Below are positions 10,165-17,206 of a stretch of 40,160 nucleotides of DNA, one piece after another. The DNA is from an uncultured Alphaproteobacteria bacterium (GTDB lineage Bacteria > Pseudomonadota > Alphaproteobacteria > Caulobacterales > Hyphomonadaceae). The DNA is taken from positions 1 through 40,160 of the forward strand of contig CAIKWZ010000028.1 of the NCBI GenBank assembly GCA_903831255.1, in the 5' to 3' direction. A program made the translations under genes and the position numbers. Numbering within the stretch: position 1 is the first letter of the stretch; every line of letters begins with the position of its first letter. Below the pieces are notes generated by a model. The model saw nothing but the letters and a program-made list of their open reading frames with translations, was not told the DNA's origin and did no database searches.

Positions 10165-10557
10165 ATGTTCAAGGCGCTGTTTACTTGGTGGAACGGGGCG
10201 ACCCTCGGGGCGCGTTTCGACATCGGCCGGCGGGCGTCTCTCGTGGGGATGGACGAACAGGGAAACCGCTACTTCGAGGAGCGCAAGCCAAGTCTCGAGG
10301 GCCGCAAGCGCAGGTATGTCATCTATAACGGGCTCGCTGAGGCGTCCCGGGTGCCTCCGGACTGGCACGGGTGGATGCATCATACGTTTGATCAGCCCCC
10401 GACGACGGCGCCGCTGCCAAGGAAGTCATGGGAGAAACCGCATCGCGCCAATCTCACCGGAACGCTTGGCGCCTATCGCCCCAAGGGCAGTCTTGCGGAG
10501 GGCGGCGCGCGGGCGGACAGCTCTGGCGATTACGAATCGTGGACCCCTGGCCCCTGA
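10165..10557 (+). CDS. NDUFA12-family NADH:ubiquinone oxidoreductase subunit (B17.2-like)
   Basis: A small accessory subunit of respiratory complex I found in alphaproteobacteria and mitochondria, located on the matrix/cytoplasmic arm. The 130-residue protein starts MFKALFTWWNGATLGARFDI. It carries the family core: GNRYFEE, RRYVIYNG, the PPDWHGWMHHT signature, then KSWEKPHRANLTGT and AYRPKGS, and ends DYESWTPGP. A longer frame opens at 10063, but the ATG at 10165 has GGGAG at 10154-10158 and matches where family members start. It is followed in the same direction by a DUF2155 protein, a pairing I recognise from other alphaproteobacteria. The main nuo operon is not in the window. Confidence 0.92.
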   Translation: MFKALFTWWNGATLGARFDIGRRASLVGMDEQGNRYFEERKPSLEGRKRRYVIYNGLAEASRVPPDWHGWMHHTFDQPPTTAPLPRKSWEKPHRANLTGTLGAYRPKGSLAEGGARADSSGDYESWTPGP

Positions 10558-10657
10558 GGGTGGGATGCGGTCCTGACGAACCGGACCGGCTATCTGCGTT
10601 TTACAGATGACGCCGCCTGCGGCCGGACTTAGACAGATCGTCATGGAGGTGGCTCCG

Positions 10658-11050
10658 ATGAAGTGGAAATCGTCCGCGGCGCTTTGTCTGTCCGCTGTCC
10701 TTGTGTGCCTGCAGAGCGCATCAGCTCTGGAGCCCCGTTCCGGGGCGCGTCTCAGATTCCTTGACAAGATCACCGGCAACGCCTCGGACATTTCGGCGAA
10801 GGTCGGCGAGAGCATTGTCCAGGGACGCCTCAAGGTCACCGTGCGCGCCTGTCATCAGGCGCCGCCTGAGGACAAGCCGGAGGCGGCGGCCTTTCTTGAG
10901 ATCCGACCTGTCGCCGCTGCCGACGGAGAGGAGGGCGACATGCTCTTCTCCGGCTGGATGTTCGCCTCATCTCCGGGTCTGAGCGCCCTTGAGCATCCCG
11001 TCTATGACGTCTGGGTGATCAGCTGCAGCGCTTCGGCGCCTGTTCGCTGA
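10658..11050 (+). CDS. DUF2155 exported protein
   Basis: A 130-residue protein with a Sec-type signal peptide (MKWKSSAALCLSAVLVCLQS, cleavage probably after ASA). The mature part carries the DUF2155 landmarks: LRFLDKITGN, a conserved VRACHQAPPEDKPE with one Cys, and FSGWMFASSPGLSALEHPVYDVWVISC with a second Cys. The two cysteines probably form a disulfide in the periplasm (inference). Function is not established for the family. GGAGGT at 10645-10650, 7 bases before the ATG at 10658, decides the start over an upstream in-frame start at 10607. The last 49 bases are antisense to the 3' end of aat. It lies beside the NDUFA12-like gene, which is its usual neighbour. Confidence 0.9.
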   Translation: MKWKSSAALCLSAVLVCLQSASALEPRSGARLRFLDKITGNASDISAKVGESIVQGRLKVTVRACHQAPPEDKPEAAAFLEIRPVAAADGEEGDMLFSGWMFASSPGLSALEHPVYDVWVISCSASAPVR

Positions 11051-11655
11051 ATTTCGGGCGGACCGAAGTCCGCCTCTATCTCGAGGGCATGTGCGAGACG
11101 CCGGTGAAATTCGCCGCGTTCGATGTCTTCCGCCCCGAACTGACTGAGGTGACGTGTCAGGAACTGGGCGTCGAGCAATCTGTAGCCTCCGGCGATCAGC
11201 CTGGCGACAAGGTGAACGAGCGCGACCTTGGAGGCGTTCGGACGACGCGACACCATGCTTTCTCCGAAAAACGCTCCCCCGAGGCTGACGCCGTAAAGTC
11301 CTCCAACGAGCTCTCCGTCGAGCCAGCACTCCAGGCTGTGGGCGTGGCCTTCCCGATGAAGGGCGCTGTAGAGATTGAGAATGGGCGCGTTGATCCATGT
11401 GGAGGGGCGATCGGGCGCGCTTTGCGCGCACAGATCCATAAGGGCGGTGAAGGCGCTGTCGGTGCGGATCTGAAACGGGTCGGCGCGAACGACCTTTTTC
11501 AGGCTTCGCGGCACATGAAAACCGTTGAGCGGAATGACGCCGCGTCTGTCCGGATCGACCAGGAATAATCTGGGGTCGTCGCGGGCGTCAGCCATCGGAA
11601 AGACGCCCCGCCGATAGCAGTCCAGCAGGTCTGCGGTTCCGAAACGCCCGCTCAC
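11002..11655 (-). CDS. aat: Leucyl/phenylalanyl-tRNA--protein transferase
   Basis: It transfers Leu or Phe from tRNA to N-terminal Arg/Lys of proteins, marking them for ClpAP through the N-end rule. Family motifs are visible: LLDCYRRGVFPMAD near the N-terminus, RRGVIPL, FHVPRSLKK, TWINAPILNLYSALHREGHAHS, the GGLYGVSLGGAFFGESMVS block, and LLDAQFLTRHLSQFGA. It has 217 residues, slightly shorter than E. coli Aat. The start is GTG at 11655, only 4 bases after the accC stop, so it is the last gene of an aroQ-accB-accC-aat operon. The final 16 codons overlap the convergent DUF2155 gene by 49 bases. The Aat core ends before that tail, so the overlap probably affects a non-essential extension. Confidence 0.95.
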   Translation of the reverse strand: MSGRFGTADLLDCYRRGVFPMADARDDPRLFLVDPDRRGVIPLNGFHVPRSLKKVVRADPFQIRTDSAFTALMDLCAQSAPDRPSTWINAPILNLYSALHREGHAHSLECWLDGELVGGLYGVSLGGAFFGESMVSRRPNASKVALVHLVARLIAGGYRLLDAQFLTRHLSQFGAEDIERGEFHRRLAHALEIEADFGPPEIQRTGAEALQLITQTS

Positions 11656-11659
11656 CGTT

Positions 11660-13018
11660 TCAGTGTCCTGTTCTTCCCTTGCCAGTCCGAAGGTAGGTCT
11701 CCAGCCAGTGGATGTCGTAGTCGCCGTTCTGGATATCAGGTTCGCTCATCAGTCTCTGATGGAGCGGGAGGGTCGTCTCGACCCCGCCGACGACCATTTC
11801 TCCAAGGGCGCGCCGCATGCGCATCATCGCCTCGGTGCGGTTGCGTCCGTGCACGATAAGCTTGCCGATCAGGCTGTCATAGTGCGGAGGCACCCGGTAG
11901 CCGGAATAGGCTGCAGAATCGAGGCGCACCCCAAGGCCCCCCGGGGCATGGAAATCGGAAATGAGCCCAGGGCAGGGGGCGAATGTTTCCGGGTTTTCCG
12001 CGTTTATGCGACATTCAATCGAATGACCCGAGAGGATCACGTCCTGCTGTGTCAGCGAGAGAGGCGCGCCCGCCGCAATCCTTATCTGTTCGCGCACAAG
12101 GTCGACGCCCGTCACCATTTCGGTCACGGGATGCTCGACCTGAAGGCGCGTGTTCATTTCGATGAAATAGAAGCGGCCGTCCTCGTAAAGGAATTCGATG
12201 GTTCCCACGCCAAGATAACCCAGCTTGCCGATGGCGTCGCACACTGTCCGGCCGATCGCTTCGCGTTCCTCAGCGTTGAGTGCGGGCGAGGGGGATTCTT
12301 CCAGGATCTTCTGATGACGTCGCTGCAGTGAGCAGTCGCGTTCGCCCAGATGGATCACGTTGCCGTGGCTGTCGGCCACGACCTGAATTTCGATATGACG
12401 GGGTTTCTCGAGATATTTCTCAAGATAGACGCTGTCGTCCCCGAAAGCGGCCCGGGCTTCCGTCCGCGCCGTCTGGAAGGCGGTTTCGAGGTCGGCGGCT
12501 GAGCGCGCCACCTTCATCCCCCGCCCGCCGCCGCCGGCCGCCGCCTTTACGAGAACCGGATAACCGATGCCGGCCGCTGTCCGCAGCGCCTCTTCGACAT
12601 CGCCGACCCCACCCTTCGATCCCGGCACAACGGGAACGCCCGCCCGTGCGATGGCTTCCTTGGCGGTGATCTTGTCGCCCATCATCCGGATGTGGTCCGG
12701 CCTTGGGCCGATGAAGGTGATTCCGTGCGCTTCCACGATCTCGGCGAACTTGGCGTTTTCCGACAGGAAGCCGTATCCGGGATGGATGGCCTGGGCGCCG
12801 GTGATGCGCGCCGCAGAGATGATGGCGGCCATGTTGAGATAGGATTTTCCCGACGGGGCCGGCCCGATGCACACGCTCTCGTCTGCGAGACGCACATGCA
12901 TGGCGCTTCTGTCCGCCTCGGAATGCACCGCGACCGTCGATATGCCCATCTCACGGCAGGCCCGATGGATCCTGAGGGCGATTTCGCCACGGTTCGCTAT
13001 AAGAATTTTCTCGAACAT
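11660..13018 (-). CDS. accC: Acetyl-CoA carboxylase, biotin carboxylase subunit
   Basis: It carboxylates biotin on AccB using ATP and bicarbonate, the first half-reaction of malonyl-CoA synthesis. The protein begins [16 protein letters not shown]. It shows the ATP-grasp glycine-rich loop ([12 protein letters not shown]), [27 protein letters not shown], the catalytic [14 protein letters not shown] and the C-terminal domain with RMRRALGEM. Length is 452 residues, typical. An upstream in-frame start at 13093 would add 25 Ser-rich residues and overlap accB, so the ATG at 13018, 7 bases after the accB stop, is preferred. No good Shine-Dalgarno is visible in that gap, so translation may be coupled to accB. 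The carboxyltransferase genes accA and accD are not in the window. Confidence 0.97.
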   Translation of the reverse strand: MFEKILIANRGEIALRIHRACREMGISTVAVHSEADRSAMHVRLADESVCIGPAPSGKSYLNMAAIISAARITGAQAIHPGYGFLSENAKFAEIVEAHGITFIGPRPDHIRMMGDKITAKEAIARAGVPVVPGSKGGVGDVEEALRTAAGIGYPVLVKAAAGGGGRGMKVARSAADLETAFQTARTEARAAFGDDSVYLEKYLEKPRHIEIQVVADSHGNVIHLGERDCSLQRRHQKILEESPSPALNAEEREAIGRTVCDAIGKLGYLGVGTIEFLYEDGRFYFIEMNTRLQVEHPVTEMVTGVDLVREQIRIAAGAPLSLTQQDVILSGHSIECRINAENPETFAPCPGLISDFHAPGGLGVRLDSAAYSGYRVPPHYDSLIGKLIVHGRNRTEAMMRMRRALGEMVVGGVETTLPLHQRLMSEPDIQNGDYDIHWLETYLRTGKGRTGH

Positions 13019-13025
13019 CGGAGCG

Positions 13026-13523
13026 CTATTCGATGACGATGAGAGCTTCGCCGTATTCGACCGGCTGCTCGTTGGCGACAACAATCTGGGCAATGCGACC
13101 GGCGCGGGGGGCCAGAACAGGGTTGAACGTCTTCATGGCCTCGACGAGCAGGAGCGTCTGGCCCTCCTTGACCGTGTCGCCGACTTTGACGAACGGGGCC
13201 GCGCCCGCTTCGGCCGCCAGATAAACGGTCCCCACCATGGGCGATTTCACCGCTCCGGGATGATCTCCCGCAGGTGCGGCTGGCTTCGCCGAGGGGCCAG
13301 GGGCGGCCGATGGCGGGGCTGAAGCTGCGGCCGGCGCAGAATAGGCATGGACGGGGCCGGGGCTGTGCGCGACGGGCGGTCCGCTGCGGGATACGCGAAC
13401 CTTGAGGCCGCCCTGCTCAATCTCGATTTCGCCGAGGTCGGCTTCCCTGAGGATGGCGGCGATCTCACGAAGGAGGCCGGTGTCGATCTTGGCGGTTTTG
13501 TCGGAAACGGGCTTGTCTGCCAT
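13026..13523 (-). CDS. accB: Acetyl-CoA carboxylase, biotin carboxyl carrier protein
   Basis: It carries the biotin that shuttles carboxyl groups between AccC and AccDA. Three parts are visible in its 165 residues: an N-terminal segment (about 10-50), a flexible Pro/Ala-rich linker (about 55-95), and a C-terminal lipoyl/biotinyl domain. The domain contains the thumb region and the biotinylation motif VEAMKTFN, where the Lys is modified. [10 protein letters not shown] and [12 protein letters not shown] are typical of the domain edges. GGAG, lying within the aroQ 3' end, precedes the ATG, and the aroQ stop is 5 bases upstream. It is co-transcribed with aroQ, accC and aat (inference from spacing). 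Confidence 0.97.
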   Translation of the reverse strand: MADKPVSDKTAKIDTGLLREIAAILREADLGEIEIEQGGLKVRVSRSGPPVAHSPGPVHAYSAPAAASAPPSAAPGPSAKPAAPAGDHPGAVKSPMVGTVYLAAEAGAAPFVKVGDTVKEGQTLLLVEAMKTFNPVLAPRAGRIAQIVVANEQPVEYGEALIVIE

Positions 13524-13528
13524 GGCGA

Positions 13529-13978
13529 TCAGGATCTCCGTTTGTTTACAAGGTGCGCCGCAGCTGCGAGGGCCAGATGGTAACCATACGCCCCAAAACC
13601 CGCCACAACCCCGGACGCCGCCGGAGAGACGAGGCTGATGCGCCGGAACTCCTCCCGGACCCCAGGATTGCTGAGGTGCACTTCCACGACCGGAATGGTC
13701 AAGACTTTAAGCGCGTCGTGCAGGGCGACTGAGGTATGAGTATAGCCTCCCGCATTGACGACGACAGCGTCAGCGGTTTTGCGGGCTTCCTGCACCCAGT
13801 CCACCAGTTCGCCTTCATGGTTGCTCTGCCGAAAGACGAGGATTGCGTCGAGGGCGAGGGCTGTCGCCTCGCAGAGCTGTTTCAGATCCTCAAGGGTTCC
13901 CGATCCGTAAACGGCCGGCTCCCTCTCACCAAGAAGGTTGAGGTTCGGGCCGTTCAGGCAGTAGATGGTCAGGCTCAT
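13529..13978 (-). CDS. aroQ: Type II 3-dehydroquinate dehydratase
   Basis: It converts 3-dehydroquinate to 3-dehydroshikimate in the shikimate pathway, acting as a dodecamer. Family motifs run in order: [18 protein letters not shown] (with the catalytic Tyr and the Arg of the lid loop), [34 protein letters not shown], and [16 protein letters not shown] (catalytic His). The usual NPGAYTHTS is NAGGYTHTS here, a mild variant. Length 149 is normal. It is the first gene of the aroQ-accB-accC-aat run and diverges from thiS across 87 bases. A weak GACGGA precedes the ATG. Confidence 0.96.
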   Translation of the reverse strand: MSLTIYCLNGPNLNLLGEREPAVYGSGTLEDLKQLCEATALALDAILVFRQSNHEGELVDWVQEARKTADAVVVNAGGYTHTSVALHDALKVLTIPVVEVHLSNPGVREEFRRISLVSPAASGVVAGFGAYGYHLALAAAAHLVNKRRS

Positions 13979-14065
13979 TCCGTCCGTCTCACTGGGAATC
14001 GGGCCCCTCCGGATTCGGCGGGGTCGATCTGGTGAAGGAATAGGCGAAAACGTGAGGCGTATCCA

Positions 14066-14266
14066 ATGAATCTCTTTCTGAACGGGGACCCCAGGGAGGC
14101 GCCGGATGGCGCGACCCTGGACCAGCTCCTGGCCTCTCTGGGCCTTGACGGCCGGGGATTGGCGGTTGAACGCAATCTGGCGATCGTTTCGCGCTCGCTT
14201 TATCCGGTGACCCGGCTTGAGGAGGGCGACCGGCTGGAAATCGTGCAGTTCGTAGGAGGGGGATGA
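14066..14266 (+). CDS. thiS: Sulfur carrier protein ThiS
   Basis: A 66-residue ubiquitin-fold protein that carries thiocarboxylate sulfur for formation of the thiamine thiazole. It begins [13 protein letters not shown], has the internal [13 protein letters not shown] typical of ThiS, and ends EIVQFVGGG. The C-terminal GG is the site of adenylation and thiocarboxylation. It overlaps thiG by 4 bases. The Gly codons of its own C-terminus form an AGGAGG at 14254-14259, which is the ribosome binding site for thiG. No TPP riboswitch was recognised in the 87 bases upstream. The adenylating partner ThiF and the glycine oxidase ThiO are not in the window. Confidence 0.95.
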   Translation: MNLFLNGDPREAPDGATLDQLLASLGLDGRGLAVERNLAIVSRSLYPVTRLEEGDRLEIVQFVGGG

Positions 14267-15057
14267 TGGATCAGGCCCGCAGCGATCTTTCCGATCCCCT
14301 GATCATCGCCGGGAGGACGTTTTCCTCCCGCCTGATCGTCGGGACAGGCAAATACACCAGTTACGCCCAGAACGCCCAGGCGGCCGAAGCCGCCGGGGCG
14401 GAAATCGTGACGGTCGCTCTGAGACGGGTCAATGTCGCCGCACCTGGCGGCGATCGTCTCGTCGATCATCTGGATCCGAAGCGCTATACCTACCTGCCGA
14501 ACACGGCCGGCTGCTACACGGCGGAGGAGGCGGTGCGCACGCTCAGGCTGGCGCGCGAGGCGGGCGGATGGACTCTCGTCAAGCTTGAAGTGCTGTCGGA
14601 CCAGAAGACCTTGTTTCCCGACATGGCCGAAACCCTGAAGGCGGCCCGGGAGCTGATCGCCGAGGGCTTCGAGGTGATGGTCTATTGTTCGGATGATCCC
14701 GTTTACGCCCGGCGCCTCGAGGAGGCGGGCTGCGTCGCCATCATGCCTCTGGGTTCGCTCATCGGATCGGGACTGGGGATACAGAACCCGGTCAATATCC
14801 GGCTGATCGTCGAGCAGGCCCGTGTGCCGGTTCTGGTGGACGCAGGCGTTGGAACCGCATCAGACGCTGCGGTGGCCATGGAGCTGGGATGCGACGGCGT
14901 TCTCATGAACACCGCCATCGCGGAGGCCCGCGATCCAGTGATGATGGCCCGCGCGATGAAACATGCGGTCATTGCAGGGCGTTGCGCCTATCTTGCCGGT
15001 CGCATGCAGAAGAAGCGCTACGCCGATCCCTCATCGCCCCTGGCCGGTCTTATCTGA
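14263..15057 (+). CDS. thiG: Thiazole synthase ThiG
   Basis: A TIM-barrel enzyme that condenses 1-deoxy-D-xylulose 5-phosphate, dehydroglycine and ThiS thiocarboxylate into the thiazole phosphate of thiamine. Family motifs: [10 protein letters not shown] near the N-terminus, [30 protein letters not shown], the Schiff-base Lys in [25 protein letters not shown], and [20 protein letters not shown]. Length 264 is normal. Two adjacent ATGs (14263, 14266) are possible. The second has the better spacing (6 bases) from the AGGAGG within thiS. It is an orphan thiSG pair: thiC, thiE, thiO and thiF are not beside it, while thiL lies 24 kb downstream. It converges on the DsbA-like gene, with 9 bases between the stops. 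Confidence 0.97.
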   Translation: MMDQARSDLSDPLIIAGRTFSSRLIVGTGKYTSYAQNAQAAEAAGAEIVTVALRRVNVAAPGGDRLVDHLDPKRYTYLPNTAGCYTAEEAVRTLRLAREAGGWTLVKLEVLSDQKTLFPDMAETLKAARELIAEGFEVMVYCSDDPVYARRLEEAGCVAIMPLGSLIGSGLGIQNPVNIRLIVEQARVPVLVDAGVGTASDAAVAMELGCDGVLMNTAIAEARDPVMMARAMKHAVIAGRCAYLAGRMQKKRYADPSSPLAGLI

Positions 15058-15066
15058 GCAGCTGCC

Positions 15067-15786
15067 TCAGCTTTTCGCCCGGGCGTCCCGGATCATGCGC
15101 TCAAGGGTGGGCTCGTCAAAACCGTTGATGAACTCGCCGTTGATAAAGAAGCCAGGCGTGCCGCGAATGCCGGCCTCTTCAGACTGACGAGCCACATCTG
15201 CAATGTGCTCCATCACTTTCGGGTCCGTGAAATCGGACGCGAAACGCTTCATGTCCAGACCGACCGACCGGGCGGTCGCCTCGACCCCCGCCTCGCTCAG
15301 ATCCTTTGAACGCATCAACGCCAGATGCATGTCCCGATACTTGCCCTGACGCTGGGCGGCGAGGGCGCCGCGGGAGGCGATCAGCGAGGATTCCGCAAGG
15401 ATCGGCAGTTCCTTGAAGATGACGCGCACATCGCCCGCCTTGTCGTCGAGATGACGGAAAAGCCAGGGGTAGGCGGCGTGACAATATCCGCAGTTATAAT
15501 CGAAGAACTCAATGATCGTGATCGGCGCATCCTTGGGACCCAGAGACGGATCCCGGACGTCGGCTGACAGGCTGTCGACCATCTTGTTCTGTTCATGAGC
15601 GCTCAGCGCCCGGATCGCCTCGCTCAGCACCTCGGGGTTGCTGATCAGATAGTCCTTCACGATCGCCTCGACTTCCGAGCGAGCCATCCGGTCGACGCTG
15701 TCGGGTCCGCTGGCGGCATCCTGCGGCGAACAGGCCGCCATGGAGGCGCACAGGCTCGTCAGTATGAGCAGGCTGAAGGGTTTCAT
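15067..15786 (-). CDS. DsbA-family thiol:disulfide oxidoreductase, putative lipoprotein
   Basis: A 239-residue periplasmic thioredoxin-fold protein. It begins MKPFSLLILTSLCASMAACS, a signal peptide with a lipobox-like SMAAC, so membrane anchoring is likely. An N-terminal helical segment (about 25-75) resembles the ScsC/Com1-type extension that can oligomerise. The redox motif YNCGYCHAAYP gives a CGYC active site, and GTPGFFINGE contains the cis-proline. CGYC with the Com1/BdbD-like arrangement can act as oxidase or isomerase, and the sequence alone does not decide which. The ATG at 15786 with GGAG 7 bases upstream (15794-15797) is preferred over an in-frame start at 15819. It lies 34 bases after the M48 peptidase gene, likely in the same operon. 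Confidence 0.92.
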   Translation of the reverse strand: MKPFSLLILTSLCASMAACSPQDAASGPDSVDRMARSEVEAIVKDYLISNPEVLSEAIRALSAHEQNKMVDSLSADVRDPSLGPKDAPITIIEFFDYNCGYCHAAYPWLFRHLDDKAGDVRVIFKELPILAESSLIASRGALAAQRQGKYRDMHLALMRSKDLSEAGVEATARSVGLDMKRFASDFTDPKVMEHIADVARQSEEAGIRGTPGFFINGEFINGFDEPTLERMIRDARAKS

Positions 15787-15820
15787 AGGGGAACTCCGTA
15801 GGCGTCGAGTGGGGGGCATG

Positions 15821-17167
15821 TCAGCTGCGTCGGCCGTTCAGTCTGGGATCCGTTATGGCGGCGATGTCGGACGCCCTGCGGCCGTTGGGGGTCGAAGGAT
15901 CAAGCTTGGAGGAGGCTCTTCTGGAGAACACGAACGCTCTTTGTATGTCTCCGACGGCATAGGCCTCCTCAGCGGTAGCCAGGTCCGCATCCCCGACGCG
16001 GCTTTGCCTCGCATAGACCCGGGCCAGCTGGTTCCATGCGAATGCGTTCTCACGTTCGAGCACAAGCGCATCGATGAGAAGGCCTTCAGCCTCCTTGAGA
16101 TGTTCGGCGTCCTTTGTTTCGGACAGGGACCGGGCCAGATTGACCTTGAGCAGCGCCTGATCCGGCGCCAGCTCCACGGACCGTCGATGGGGCGGGATTG
16201 ATTCCATGATCCGACCGTTCTCGAACAGAATCTGACCCATCAGTTCATGATAATAGGGATTGTCCGGGAAGTCGGCGATCAGCGCCTGAGTGTCGAGGGT
16301 CGCCGCCTTGATATCGAGGGCCCTGTAGGCGGCGATCGCGCGCGCATAGCGCGCCGGGATCGAGGTGTCCGATTTGGGATATTTAGAAAACACCCGCGAG
16401 GCCGGCTGAAGAAATCCGACAAGCTTGGCCTTCATCATCGCCAGCTGATTGAGGGACTCCTCACTTTGAGGCGAGGCTCTGGCCGAGATATCCGATGCTC
16501 TCGAACGCATGATCCCGATGCGGTCGGTCGAGACGGGGTGTGACCGGAAATAGGGGTCCCGTCGGGTTTCCGACATCAGTTCCTGATAACGGAAGCGTTC
16601 CATGAACGCGACAAGGCCGTCGGCCGACTGGCCCGTCTTCTCGAGGAAAGTCAGTCCGTACTGATCGGCTGAGCTTTCTTCGTTGCGGGTGTACTTGAAA
16701 AGCGTCAGCAGTCCGAACTGCGGGGCGCTTCCGATCAGGGCCATTCCCGCATCCGGCGCGCCGGCGGCGATCGCCAGCACTCCCAGTCCGATCGAGATCA
16801 TTGAGGTGAAATTGCCCGCCTCCATGGCCTGTCGACGCGTCACATTGTGCCCGCCGGCGATATGGCCGGTCTCGTGGGCGATCACGCCCTTGAGCTCCTC
16901 GGGTCGTTCCGAGGCCATGATCAGCCCCGTGTTCAGATGCACTCGCTGGCCGCCTGCGACGAAGGCGTTCAGCGAGGGATCACTGATGATGAACAGGTCA
17001 ACGTCAGAGGGCTTAAGACCGGCCGCCTCGAATATGGGGTCGGAATAGCTGCGCAGAATCCCTTCGATTTCCGCGTCCCGTATCACCCCCTGAGCGTTCG
17101 CCATGGGCGCTGAGGCGAGACCTCCAAGACCCGCGAGGATCAGGGCGAGGGTTCTGAACGTCTTCAT
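15821..17167 (-). CDS. M48-family metalloprotease with TPR tail (BepA/YfgC-like)
   Basis: A 448-residue protein with a Sec signal peptide (MKTFRTLALILAGLGGLASA, cleavage near ANA-QG). The zinc-binding HETGH is at 98-102, preceded by AFVAGGQRVHLNTGLI, and the third ligand Glu is in NEESSADQYGL. The C-terminal part (about 270-440) consists of TPR-like helical repeats (YHELMGQILFENGR, AFAWNQLARVYARQS). The combination matches BepA-type peptidases that assist or clear outer-membrane proteins such as LptD, so a periplasmic quality-control role is inferred. It lies between rne (39 bases upstream) and the DsbA-like gene. Pairing with a thiol oxidoreductase fits envelope protein folding. Confidence 0.92.
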   Translation of the reverse strand: MKTFRTLALILAGLGGLASAPMANAQGVIRDAEIEGILRSYSDPIFEAAGLKPSDVDLFIISDPSLNAFVAGGQRVHLNTGLIMASERPEELKGVIAHETGHIAGGHNVTRRQAMEAGNFTSMISIGLGVLAIAAGAPDAGMALIGSAPQFGLLTLFKYTRNEESSADQYGLTFLEKTGQSADGLVAFMERFRYQELMSETRRDPYFRSHPVSTDRIGIMRSRASDISARASPQSEESLNQLAMMKAKLVGFLQPASRVFSKYPKSDTSIPARYARAIAAYRALDIKAATLDTQALIADFPDNPYYHELMGQILFENGRIMESIPPHRRSVELAPDQALLKVNLARSLSETKDAEHLKEAEGLLIDALVLERENAFAWNQLARVYARQSRVGDADLATAEEAYAVGDIQRAFVFSRRASSKLDPSTPNGRRASDIAAITDPRLNGRRS

Positions 17168-17206
17168 CGTCCTGTCCTTCCTCGCCCATATCCCGTCGTC
17201 AGGCGT

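Noticed and set aside
13979-14065. Possible TPP riboswitch before thiS
   Set aside because: No CTGAGA, ACCTGATC-like or GCGNAGGGA-like conserved blocks of the TPP element are present, and the 87 bases are too short.
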